Source of the DNA: Mesostigma viride
Lineage: Eukaryota > Streptophyta > Mesostigmatophyceae > Mesostigmatales > Mesostigmataceae
NCBI GenBank assembly: GCA_009746045.1
Contig: RPFO01000167.1
Span: 1,177,574-1,241,573, forward strand
DNA: 64,000 nucleotides
Direction: 5' to 3'
Positions 40,964 through 50,558 of the stretch are shown one piece after another (the first letter of the stretch is position 1; the number at the start of each line of letters is the position of its first letter). The notes under the pieces were generated by a model, which ran no database searches, was not told the DNA's origin, and saw only the letters and a program-made list of their open reading frames with translations. Position numbers and translations under genes: made by a program.

Positions 40964-41603
40964 CACCGGCCGCCCCAACATTACCGTGCTTGACTACGAC
41001 GGGCAGGGTTGCCACCTGCTCATCGATGTCTCCGTGGCTCGGCCGCTCTCCGGTCGCCACATCCTCCGGGCGGCTGTGGATGCCGGCGCTGCTGCCGCTG
41101 TGGCTGAGCGCGACAAGTTTGCCTCCTACGGCAATGTGGGGCCCCACCAGGTCATCCCCTTTGTCCTTGAGGAGTTCGGGGCCATGGGCCCCAAGACAGC
41201 GGAGTTTTTCCACGAGTGCTGCCAGCGCCGTGAAGACCGCCTCGACCTCGAGGGTCAGACCGCCCCGTGGTCGGCCCGCACGTGGTCCTCGTATTGGCGG
41301 CAGCGCCTGTCACTCGCCCTCACTCGCACCGTGGCTGATGTGTTATTCCGCCGCACCCGGGCCGACTTTGTCGCGACCCATGCGGTCTAAATCCCTTCCA
41401 GGCCTGCATGGTGGGCCGGCAGCGCTGTTGCTGCGTGTAGTTTTGTGATGTATACATAGTTAGTTGTACCTTGTGCAGCTGGCGTGATCCTTGGATGTCC
41501 GTGTCAGATTACTATTAGTTTCTTCAGGGTTATTCTCCCAGTCATCGGGGTTTTCCTTATGTTGCATGCCCATGTCACCTCCGTAATCTATCATTCTCAA
41601 TGA
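40964..41603 (+). CDS. LINE family C endonuclease domain and 3' UTR
   Basis: Open reading to the stop at 41388-41390, encoding RPNITVLDYDGQGCHLLIDVSVARPL, a Lys in RDKFASYG, then a helical tail ending FVATHAV. The Pro-(Asn/Asp), Asp and Lys spacing fits a restriction-like LINE endonuclease. This copy lacks the two 4-bp insertions of the 23.5-kb copy and is the better template. It is the 3' half of the element interrupted at 26944. Confidence 0.75.
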
Positions 41604-41650
41604 ATATATTAAGTCCATATATATTCATTGAGAATGATAGATTACGGGGT
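41590..41650. repeat. inverted copy of the LINE C end at its own target
   Basis: The LINE end (CCGTAATCTATCATTCTCAATGAATATAT) is followed, after TAAGTCC, by its reverse complement (ATATATTCATTGAGAATGATAGATTACGG). A related word occurs at 56009-56035 without a LINE attached. Confidence 0.75.
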
Positions 41651-41689
41651 CCATATATACAGTCACGAGAGTGAGATGGCGGACAGGAT

Positions 41690-41900
41690 GGGGTGGGAGG
41701 GAGGGAGCTCTAGCTAATATCTAAGACCTACTAGTTACGGGGAAGTTGTGGGCATGCATGCACCACGGCCCGAATCACTGTGAATGCCAATGGTTAACTT
41801 GCTCAATTCACGTGGAGCCCCCACTGACTCAGTGGGCCGGGGTGGTCTCCTTCATGACTAGCCACCTATCCTTGCGAACCATCTGCCTCCAGACATCCAT
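41690..41900 (-). pseudogene. LINE family A 3' UTR fragment, old
   Basis: Diverged match to the conserved 3' end: CCACGGCCCGAATC, GGTGGTCTCCTTCAT, CTATCCTTGCG and ACCATCTGCCTCC. Confidence 0.55.
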
Positions 41901-42319
41901 CGCTCTGGACCATGGGGCAGCCTAAGACAGCATCCACCACGCTTTTGTCATGCCGAATCTCAATTGCATCCACCGATGCGCCCGCGGAGTCATGATGCAG
42001 CCTGATTGAGAGAGCGCTCTGTGGTCTGCCCACTTAGGGCTGTGCAAGCTAGAGAAGCTAGGGCGCCCTCGATCCCTCCTTCTCATTAGTGTATAGGGGT
42101 TGATGGCTCCTTTATTATTGGTACCACGATCGCGTGATGATGCAGTCTGCATGATTATTAATTAATTAATTATTTATTTAATGAGGGACGGGGGGGTCTC
42201 TGCATGCCCTCTTCCTGCTGTCAGAGCACACTCATGGATTATTAATAGCACTCTGGTGCTCCGTGACTCTCTAATGGGAGCATGCACGTGTTCATTGAAT
42301 CTTCGATTAATTAATTAGG
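41901..42319. other. unassigned sequence with (ATTA)n
   Basis: No gene seen. AATTAATTAATTATTTATTTAA at about 42156-42181 resembles LINE tails. Confidence 0.4.
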
Positions 42320-45300
42320 AACATAACTCTGAAAAAACGCGCCCAAAAGCGCGCGGCAGAGGCGTTCGTCGACGCGCTGGACATCCCGGCCAGCTAGCCA
42401 CGCCCAGCTGTTCGCTGCCGGCCCGGCTTCGGCCCTTCGGCACCTCGCTGGCAAGCTGCCCGCGGCCGGGACCCTGCTGCCCCCCAGCCGCCCGCCCCGC
42501 TTCACCAGCCTGCACCGGCTCCCCCGGCCGTCATCCAGGCCCGGCAAGCCCTGCGCGACAACCGCGACCCCGCCCGCTACGCCCGCCTCAAAGCCGATTA
42601 CCACTCGGCCATCCGGCAGGCGACTAAGGAGCAGGAGGACCTTCATGTCCGCGAGTACTTCGCCCACCTCAAGGACCAGCACGGCAAGTACGCCTGGACA
42701 CGCCTGCGTCCCGCCCAACGGCCCGCCGGCGGCGCGCAGCCGGCGCCGCGGACGCTCTCTGGCTCACCGCAGCAGCAGCTCGACCAGTGGTATTCCTCCC
42801 AGTCCCGGCTGCTCGGCGCCCCCCCGCCGCCTCCGCCGCTTGGCCCTCTGGCGGCCGCACGCCTGGCAGTAGCGCCTGCGGACATCCCTGCGCCGCCCAC
42901 GCCGCCCGCCGCTGCATGAGCAGGACTACACGTACCCAGCCCTGACTGAACCCCTGGCCGACCCCAACGAGCTACCGCCGTTCACCGAGCTCGAGCTGAG
43001 CACCGCCGCCAAGCAAGTCCGCTTCTACGCCGCCGTTGGACCTGACCAGCTCCCAGCCCCGGTGCATGATTACATAAGCTGACGGCGCTCACGGGGTTTC
43101 TGCTTGACGTCTGCAACCGGATCCTGCTTGCCGACGCGCCGCCGATTCCTGAGTGGCAGCACAGCTACCGTATTATGCTGTACAAAAACAAAGGTTCCCC
43201 TGACGACCCCGCCAACTACCGCGGAGTCTGCATCCAGAGCGCCGCACTCAAGTTGTTCATGCGCATGATCCTCAACCGCCTTCGTTCTGCTCTCGACTGT
43301 CACCTAGGGGAAAGTCAAATCATTGGGCTTTCGTCCTGGGCGCAACACCGTCATGGCCATCTTTGTCGCGCGTGGCCTCTTCGAGGAAATCGCTCTCCTG
43401 CAACCTGGTGAGTTTCCCGCTATCCTGATCTTCGTCGACTTCATCAAGGCTTTTGATTCTGTCCTCTGGGACGCTCTATATGGGCTGTTGTACTTGCTCG
43501 CGCTCGCGTCCCCACTCCCCTGATTACCGTCATCCGCACGCTGTATGAGGGGTCGACCACCGCTTCGGTGCGCACTCAACATGGCATTACCCCGCCATGC
43601 CCACTGCAGACCGGCGTCTGGCAGGATTGCGTCCTGGCGCCATACCTGTTTATTATTGTAGTGGATTATGTTATGCGCCAGGCACGCGCTCGCTTTGCTA
43701 GCATTGCAGGCCGTGCCCCCGGCCTAGCGATCACGAACGAGCTTGGAGAAGGGGGGCCGACTAACAAGCAGAATTTACTAGCTGACCTCATTTATGCCGA
43801 CGACATCACGCTCATCGAGAAGCCGGAGTCTGCCTAACTTTAGCTGGACTGCCTGGCGCGGGAGGCTCGGGCGGTTGGTCTAGAAATCAGCCCCAAAACG
43901 GAGGCCCGGGCTCTCGGCCCTCGGCATGGCAGGGCCCCCACCCACACTCCGCCTCTTAGACGACACCAAGGTCCCCTACCCTACTTCCGGCCGCTTCAAG
44001 CTGCTCGGCATGGTTGGCTTCCCGACTGCGAGGACGACCTGACGACACGGATCGGCATGGCGTGGGCGCACCTCCATGACCAGTGACCGCCGCTGGTGGA
44101 GCAACCCCGCCCTACCCTGGATCGTCAAGCGTGACCTCTTCAAGGTCGTCATTCTGACGATCCTGACCTACGGCGCCGAGACCTGGACACTGACGCAGGA
44201 GCTGGAGCAACGACTCGACGGCACTGTCACCAAGATGCTGCGCAAGGCCCTTAAGGGGACTCGTCACCAAAACACCAAAAAATCAATAAAAATTCAAAAC
44301 TCGCATTAAACCTATGCAAACAGTGCCCAAAAGTGATTGGGGACACAAAGTAGCATTTATGACGATTTGTCGTGCACTTACTAGGGGTATGTCGCCTGGC
44401 ATGTGGCTAAAAATAGCACAAGACGCTAAACCGTTCTTGCCGCCCAACGGTCAATAGGAGCATCTGTTTGACCTGCCCATACATTCCAAACGAGTTCCCC
44501 CTCTCCTCGACCGTTTGAGCTACTAACATGGGTCGGCGGGGCAGGTTTGTGAGAGTTATTAATTTTCCCGCCAAAATACGGTCTTTTTTCGCGGGAAAAT
44601 TAATAACTCTCACAAACCTGACCCGCTGAACCATGTTAGTAACTCAAACGGTCGAGGAGAGGGGGAACTTGTTTGGAATGTATGGGCAGGTCAATCAGAT
44701 GCTCCTATTGACCGTTGGGCGGCAAGAACGGTTTAGCGTCTTGTGCTATTTTTAGCCAAATGCCGGGGGTAATACCCCAAGTAAGTGCACGACAAATCGT
44801 CATAAATGCTACTTTGGGTCCCCAAACCCATTTGGGCATTGTTCGCATAGGTTTAATGTGAGTTTTGAATTTTTATTGATTTTTTGGTGTTTTGGTGACG
44901 AGTCCCCTTAACATCCCCTTTGGTTTGCACATTAGTAATGAGGATTTGTACGCTGATTTGCCCTATGTTTCCCACAATTTATTAGGCACAGACAGTCGCC
45001 TGGGCCTAGCCGGGCACCTGGCCCGCACAGATCAGGTAGCGTACACATCAGATAGACTAGCTGGCACCAAACCCGCCCAGCCTGGGCGATATGTCCTCAC
45101 CTGGCGTGCCCCAGGCCGCACGCGGCAGGGCGGCCACCCGTGGACTTTTCGTGATAGACTCGGCATGGACATGTGCTACACTAGACGCGACGGGCTCACG
45201 CCCGGGCAGCCTCCTGGTTTGTCTGTAATAGACTGGAGGCAGATGGTACGCAAGGATAGATGGCAAGTAGTGATGAAGGAGACCACCCCCAAGTCTGTGG

Positions 45301-45480
45301 GGGCTCCGCGTGTGACCGCGTATGGCATTCATAGCGATTCCGGCCGCGGTGCCCACACCCCTGTATAACTAGGACCTAGATAGCTTACACCATCCATTCC
45401 ATCCCATGTTCCCCTCCCACTGAGGACTTATTAATAATGCTCACGTGACGCAGTCACGTGTCTATTAATTAATTAATTAA
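42320..45480 (+). mobile_element. LINE family A, longest copy, degenerate
   Basis: Plus-strand readings in changing frames give a linker (NRDPARYARLKADYHSAI, EDLHVREYFAHLKDQHG), then the RT in order: YRIMLYKNKGSPDDPANYRGVCI, FRPGRNTVMAIFVARGLFEE, ILIFVDFIKAFDSVLWDAL (catalytic Asp), PPCPLQTGVWQDCVLAPYLF, IYADDITLIE (catalytic Asp pair), LTYGAETWTLTQELEQRLDG. After a palindromic insertion (44255-44907) the C-terminal NEDLYADLPYVSH and LAGHLART continue. The 3' UTR ends CACGTGTCTATTAATTAATT. Several frameshifts and stops make it inactive. No endonuclease domain remains. Confidence 0.8.
44255..44907. mobile_element. 653-bp near-perfect palindrome with TTAA duplications
   Basis: Flanked by TTAA at 44251-44254 and 44908-44911. 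Removing the insert and one TTAA restores the LINE sequence seen in the 15.1-kb copy (GCCCTTAACATCCCC). Both arms of about 310 bp are reverse complements with few mismatches: ends GGGGACTCGTCACC/GGTGACGAGTCCCC, centre TTTTCCCGCCAAAATACGGTCTTTTTTCGCGGGAAAA. There is no ORF of note. TTAA duplication is typical of piggyBac-type transposition, but the arms cover the entire element. Confidence 0.85.
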
Positions 45481-45483
45481 TTA

Positions 45484-45545
45484 ACTCCGTTGGGAGTAAA
45501 TGTAGCACATATCCCATAGAAGGGGCATATGGCTTTTAATGCATT
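45484..45545 (+). repeat. short dispersed repeat with ACTCCGTTGGGAGT core
   Basis: Matches 48079-48140 and, inverted, 8175-8240: GTAGCACATA, CCCATAGAAGGGGCATATGG, CTTTTAAT. Confidence 0.65.
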
Positions 45546-46854
45546 CTAAGCTACTTACTGCCTAATCTTCGATGTCAGGACTGTTAACATGAAGCCTTGA
45601 AGATATCGCGTTTGTGACAAAGGGTAATTAAGGCGGGGTAAGTGCTCGATAGTTCGATTACGCGGCTTCCTCCACCCCACCCATCCATCATGGAATATGT
45701 GCTACATGATCTCACAACGGAGGCATGTTATTATAATTTAATCTAATTTAATTTTATAAGTGCTCGATCCGCCATCAGCCGTGGCATGGACTAGAGTCCT
45801 CCAGTAACTGACGCCAGGCCGCGATCTGCAGGTTTTCATGTTGTCCATGCACAATCAGCTATCACGTGTCTATTACAAACTAATTAATTAATTAATTAAT
45901 TAATTAATTAATTAATTAATTAATTAATTAATTAATTAATTAATTAATTAATAAACAATCGGGCAGCCAGCTGCATGAGGAGCAGCTCGCATGCGGAACT
46001 TTGCGGTAAATACTTTACCAGGGTGTCGTCTGAGAAGGCAAAGCTCCGGGCGGGCTTTCGCCAGCTACCAACATGCATCCATCACGAGGTCAGTGGCCTC
46101 GTCCTTAATTAATTAATTAATTAATTAATTGACGCGTGACTGCGTCGCGTGAGTAGGCGGGCCTCGTCCTTGGCCGGGCTAATATCTAAACCGAGTACCG
46201 CACGTGCCTCGTACGTGCGCCAGCTCTTGATTCCCGAACTCCAGGCCATGCAGGTTCCCGGCGAGCATCAACTAACGCGGCGGTGCGGTTCTTGCATGGT
46301 GTGGCTCACTGTGGGAATGGCGTGATGCATTCCATTTCACCCATTTCATTGAGGCCGGTTACGCTCATGTGGATACCTACTTCAAGTCAGTGGGGGCCCC
46401 GGCGCGTGTAACCAAAATTGATTGGCAACCGTATTGATTTGGCAACCCGACCACTCGGGGCTGCTTATAGTTCGCCAGTTTCCATCTCCATGTCTACACT
46501 GTTGAGGGTTAATGCTCATGTGACGCATTCTATGTGATCTATTCGCACAATTAATAGCGATTCGGGCCATGGTGCCCGCAAACCTGTAAGTAGAAGCTAG
46601 CTAGACAGCTCGATACACCCATTCCATTCCATTTCCATCCCACTGAGGAATTGTGCTCACGCGACACATTCTATGTGTAAACTGATTAATAAATGCTCAC
46701 GTTGACGCAGTCTACGTGATAAATATAATAGTTGCACCCGTTCACACCTAATCGAATCACCAGTCTTTATTGGAACAATTAGTGGACTGTGCCATCATGA
46801 ATGAATGGCAAGGTGGAACCGAATAAGAAAACATTTCAGCACGTAGTGCATTAA
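45546..46854. repeat. patchwork of (TTAA)n arrays and old LINE 3' ends
   Basis: Pure ATTA arrays at about 45879-45951 and 46106-46130, the repeat shared with 23390-23490 at 45650-45745, and degenerate LINE A ends near 46540-46730 (GCGATTCGGGCCATGG, CCCACTGAGGA, TGACGCA). No gene seen. Confidence 0.55.
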
Positions 46855-47560
46855 TTAATTAATTAATAGACACGTGACTGCGTCATGTGAGCATAAGTTA
46901 GGTTGTCTCCTTGATAAGTCCTCAGTAGGAGGGGAAAATTAATGGGAAGGAATGGATGATGTAAGCTATCTAGGTCCGAACCCGCCCAGCCTGGGCGATA
47001 TGTCCTCACCTGGCGTGCCCCAGGCTGCGCGCGGCAGGGCCGCCACCCGTGGACTTTTCGTGATAGACTCGGCATGGACATGTGCTACACTAGACGCGAC
47101 GGGCTCACGCCCGGGCAGCCTCCTGGTTTGTCTGTAATCTGGAGGTAGATGGTACGCAAGGATAGATGGCAAGTAGTGATGAAGGAGACCACCCCCAAGT
47201 CTGTGGGGTCTCCGCGTGTGACCGCGTATGGCATTCATAGCGATTCCGGCCGCGGTGCCCACACCCCTGTAACTAGGACCTAGATAGCTTACATCATCCA
47301 TTCCATCCCATGTTCCCCTCCCACTGAGGACTTATGCTCACGTGACGCAGTCACGTGTCTATTAATGAATTAATGAATTAAATTAATCTAGGTCCTAGTT
47401 ACAGGGTTGTGGGCACCACGGCCCGAATCGCTATGAATGCCATACGCGGTCACACGCGGAGCCCCCACAGACTTGGGGGTGGTCTCCTTCATCACTATAT
47501 GCCATCTATCCTTGCCTACCATCTGCCTCCACGTAGTGCATGCCCCCCAGCAACTAGGGA
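46855..47560. repeat. three LINE A 3' ends in alternating orientation
   Basis: 46855-46975 is a minus-strand tail. 46976-47385 is a plus-strand fragment from AACCCGCCCAGCCTGGGCG to the (TTAA) tail and encodes the same C-terminal residues as 45060-45360. 47386-47535 is again minus-strand. The outer pieces form inverted repeats with the middle one. Confidence 0.65.
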
Positions 47561-48072
47561 AAAAAGGGGTGGGTGGGCGGGTGAAAGAAACTACCTAGAC
47601 GACAAACTGGCTGCGTTTGGCTATATTCCCCTTAAATCGGCCAAGCAGGACAGCCGTTGACAACTGTCATTCACTTCACGTGTAACGTCAGACTTGCATC
47701 ACAAGCTCCCTACGAAATATACAAGCTTTGAACTACTCCTACTCCTGCTTTCAAAGCCCACTAGGGCTTGTCACGCAAAGTGCTTTCGTCACAAAATAAG
47801 GCCACTGACAAGTGGCGACCGTCACGTCACTAGCATGTGACGCCGGTTGTTCAGCAAATCATGTCGTGCATTCCGTACTAGCTGCCTAAGGACTAGTGGC
47901 GCGCGGCCTGACCAAGGGCAGCCGGCCCACAATTTCCCATATTTAATTTTCGCCTTAATTGTCTGACGCCTGACTGAACCCGCGCGGCCGGTGGGACAAA
48001 AAACCGGCGGCTGTCTCAGCCGCCTGCAGCTGTCTCAGCCGCCTGCGGCGGTCTCTCTCGTACCACTATTAA
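47561..48072. other. no gene recognised
   Basis: Unassigned sequence with a doubled CTGTCTCAGCCGCCTGC near 48010-48045. Confidence 0.4.
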
Positions 48073-48140
48073 TTAGAAACATAACTCCGTTGGGAGTACA
48101 TGTAGCACATATCCCTGAGAAGGGGCATATGGCTTTTAAT
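48073..48140 (+). repeat. short dispersed repeat with ACTCCGTTGGGAGT core
   Basis: Second plus-strand copy of the repeat at 45484. Confidence 0.65.
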
Positions 48141-48494
48141 ACATTCTGGGCTACTTCCTGCAAGGGTGGGAATGTAAGCGACCCGTGCTCTAGGTGCACC
48201 AGGGCACCTGCACCCTCATGAACTTCACACTATGCCCAGCTAAGGGGGAGTATGTCATGTGGGGGAAGATCATCATGGCTATACAAGAGCTAGGGCATGG
48301 CTTCTCGACAGAGAGCATTTCTCTGCATGGCATAGCATGGCTAAATTCTTAATGCGACATCCATGGGGTCCCATTATGGGCAGGGCGTGGCTAAATTATG
48401 AAGGCATCATCCATGGGGGCCATTATGGGCGCACATGCGCGTAGGCCACATGCTAGGCTAAGCCTGACTAATCTACACTACTGGTATATATTCC

Positions 48495-48719
48495 CTAGTC
48501 TGAGGTGGCAGGGGGGGCCTGCCAGGGCTTGTGGTCAACGTGGATGACCGCCCCCCTCCAGTATACCGGCTTCCCCCTTGCGCTCTGCCGGAGCTGAAGG
48601 TAGGTCGGCCATAGCTCGCGTCGCCGCTGTTGCTGGGCCAGGGTCAAGTCGTCGTCCAGCGTGAAGCGAGTCTCCGAGAGCTTCTTGCGGCATTTAAGGA
48701 ACGACAGCTTGTCCGCCAT
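48495..48719 (-). pseudogene. LINE ORF1-like fragment
   Basis: 74-residue reading with KLSETRFTLDDDLTLAQQQRR, LWPTYLQLRQSARGKPVYWRGAVIHVD. This pattern (L.DDLT..Q...R..L.P....LR..G....WRG..I.V) ends ORF1-type proteins of many LINEs. It may belong to the LINE copies next to it but is isolated here. Confidence 0.5.
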
Positions 48720-48769
48720 GTGTGAGGAGCACGGGTACCGGGCCAGCCTTCCCCCGCGCGTACCACTAT

Positions 48770-50010
48770 TAATTAATTAATTAATTAGACTCGTGCTCCC
48801 GTTGGGGAGTCACGGAGCATTAACCCCGATGGATGGATGGATGGGTGCACACATTCCTACCGGTCTAATCTATCTACATTGGCTACATACTACATCTATC
48901 TAACAACATTCTAACTACCACATCTATCTAGGCAGCAGCACGCTGCCCTAGGGGAGCTATCTAGCGTGCCTCCCGTGGGATTGCACACGTGGGCGCTTCC
49001 CCACTGGGGGGGCTCGTTGTCCTCTATGACCTGGGCCCACTTGGCCTTGTCCATCATCTTCTTCCAAATCACGGAGAGGCCTAGGCCCCCATGTCCTCGA
49101 CGAGCTGTTCTTTGAAGGTGCGGGCCTTGCGGCGTCTAACATCACTGGGCCCAGCCCACGTCAGGAGGTGCCGGCCAGGCTGGGCTGGTCGCAGTCCTGC
49201 GGGGGGGCCACGTGAGGTGTCTACCTGGTTGGTGCGAGCTAGGTGCCCTACTAGCTGCAGGCGGCGTTGCTTAATTGTGCTGGTGATATAGGGCATGCCC
49301 TGGTACAGGTCCTCATTGCGGACATGAGCAGCATATCCTACTCTGAAAATGGAACGCAGCATGCTGGTGACCGCGCCGTCCAGCTTGCGGGCCAGGTCGG
49401 CGGTGAGGGTCCACGTCTCGGCGCCATACGTGAGAACAGGAAGGACGAGGACCTTGAACAGGTCCTGTTTCTCGATCTTGCCCAGGGGCTTGCGCCATAG
49501 GGCCCGGTACTGGCGTAAAGCGTGCCAGGCGAGGGAGATGCGGTGGTCCACATCCACCTCGCAGCTAGGGAGCAGGCTGCCCAGCAGCTTAACGCGGTCC
49601 CGATACAGGACTCGAGAGCCATCTAGGAGATAGAGGGGCGGCGCTGAGGTGGTGAGCCCAACCGCCAGGGCCTCTGTCTTCTTGCTGACCTCAAGCCCCA
49701 CTGCACGGGCCTCGAGAGCCAGGCAGTCAAGCCATGTCTGCACGTGCTCAGTGTCCTCAAAGAGGGTGGTGTCGTCTGCGTAAATGATGTCTGCTAGCCG
49801 AATCTCCGTGTCCGCACCGCCATGCCAGAATTTGTTAGCAACCTGCACTCCTGGTTCCCTGCCCACGATGCGGGCAAATCGCTTGCGCGCCTGAATCATT
49901 ACGTATTCCACAACAATAATGAACAGGTAGGGCGACAGCACGCAGCCCTGCCACACACCCTTCTGTAAAGGGCATGGGGGCGTGGTCCCGTAAGAAGTGC
50001 GCACCGAAGC
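48770..50010 (-). pseudogene. LINE family B reverse transcriptase, 3' half
   Basis: A single open reading of 307 residues (50004-49081) covers RT motifs PPCPLQKGVWQGCVLSPYLFIIV, IIYADDTTLFED (catalytic Asp pair), VLPVLTYGAETWTL, LDGAVTSMLR, NEDLYQGMPYITSTIKQRRLQLVGHLART. It is related to family A but clearly distinct. The 3' UTR with (GGAT)n and ACATCTATCTA repeats ends in (ATTA)n at 48772-48790. The upstream RT part (ILIFVDLVKAFDA, first catalytic Asp) lies at 50250-50400, separated by an AT-rich insert. Confidence 0.8.
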
Positions 50011-50240
50011 GTACCACTATATTAAACTATTTTCGAAGAAATCCAATTACTTACCACAAAATTACGTAATTACTTAAGTAATCAATTGATTAAGTAATGG
50101 AGGAGTGGTGCCGTGTCGAGAGCGCACAGACGTGGTCTACACCTCGTACAGCTTACTTACCACAAAATGACGTAATTACTTACTTAATTTATCATTTGAT
50201 TAATAGGTATCTAATGGCGGGGTGGTGCCGCGTTGAGAGC
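50011..50240. repeat. AT-rich insert with an internal duplication in LINE B
   Basis: CTTACCACAAAATTACGTAATTACTTA occurs near 50050 and again near 50157. The LINE segment GGAGTGGTGCCG...GTCTACACCTCGT occurs both at 50100 and 50220. It looks like an insertion accompanied by a tandem duplication. Confidence 0.5.
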
Positions 50241-50249
50241 GCACAGAGG

Positions 50250-50400
50250 TGGTCTACACCTCGTGCTTGCGGACGATATCAACTAGTGGGGTAGGCCCGC
50301 GATCGCGGACGAGGATAGTCCACAGAGCGTCGCCGCGGCCAGCATCAAAGGCTTTGACAAGGTCGACGAAGATCAAGATGGCAGCATGCCACATAACTGC
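50250..50400 (-). pseudogene. LINE family B RT, upstream fragment
   Basis: Minus-strand reading AAILIFVDLVKAFDAGRGDALWTILVRDRG matches the RT block ILIFVDFIKAFDSVLWDAL of the 43.4-kb LINE. It continues toward the 49-kb part after the insert. Confidence 0.65.
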
Positions 50401-50558
50401 ACATAATGGCGCCAATGGCAAACCAATCAAATACTTGTACAGCAAATTTCAAATAACAAGAATCAACGGGAAAACACAGGGGATGAAATAGTAGAAGTAC
50501 AATGGTGAAACATCTACATCAAACCCCGTGATGTATTTGGCCCCCCAACACAGCATAT

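Larger units (their letters stand above)
24846..41603 (+). mobile_element. endonuclease-type LINE (family C), split by nested insertions
   Basis: The element consists of 24846-26944 plus 40964-41603. A 13-bp repeat ATATATTAAGTCC flanks it at 24833-24845 and 41604-41616. Removing the LTR element at 26945-40958 and one CCAAC joins the two halves within the codons leading into RPNITVLDYDG. It is 5' truncated, with RT and endonuclease regions retained. Confidence 0.75.
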
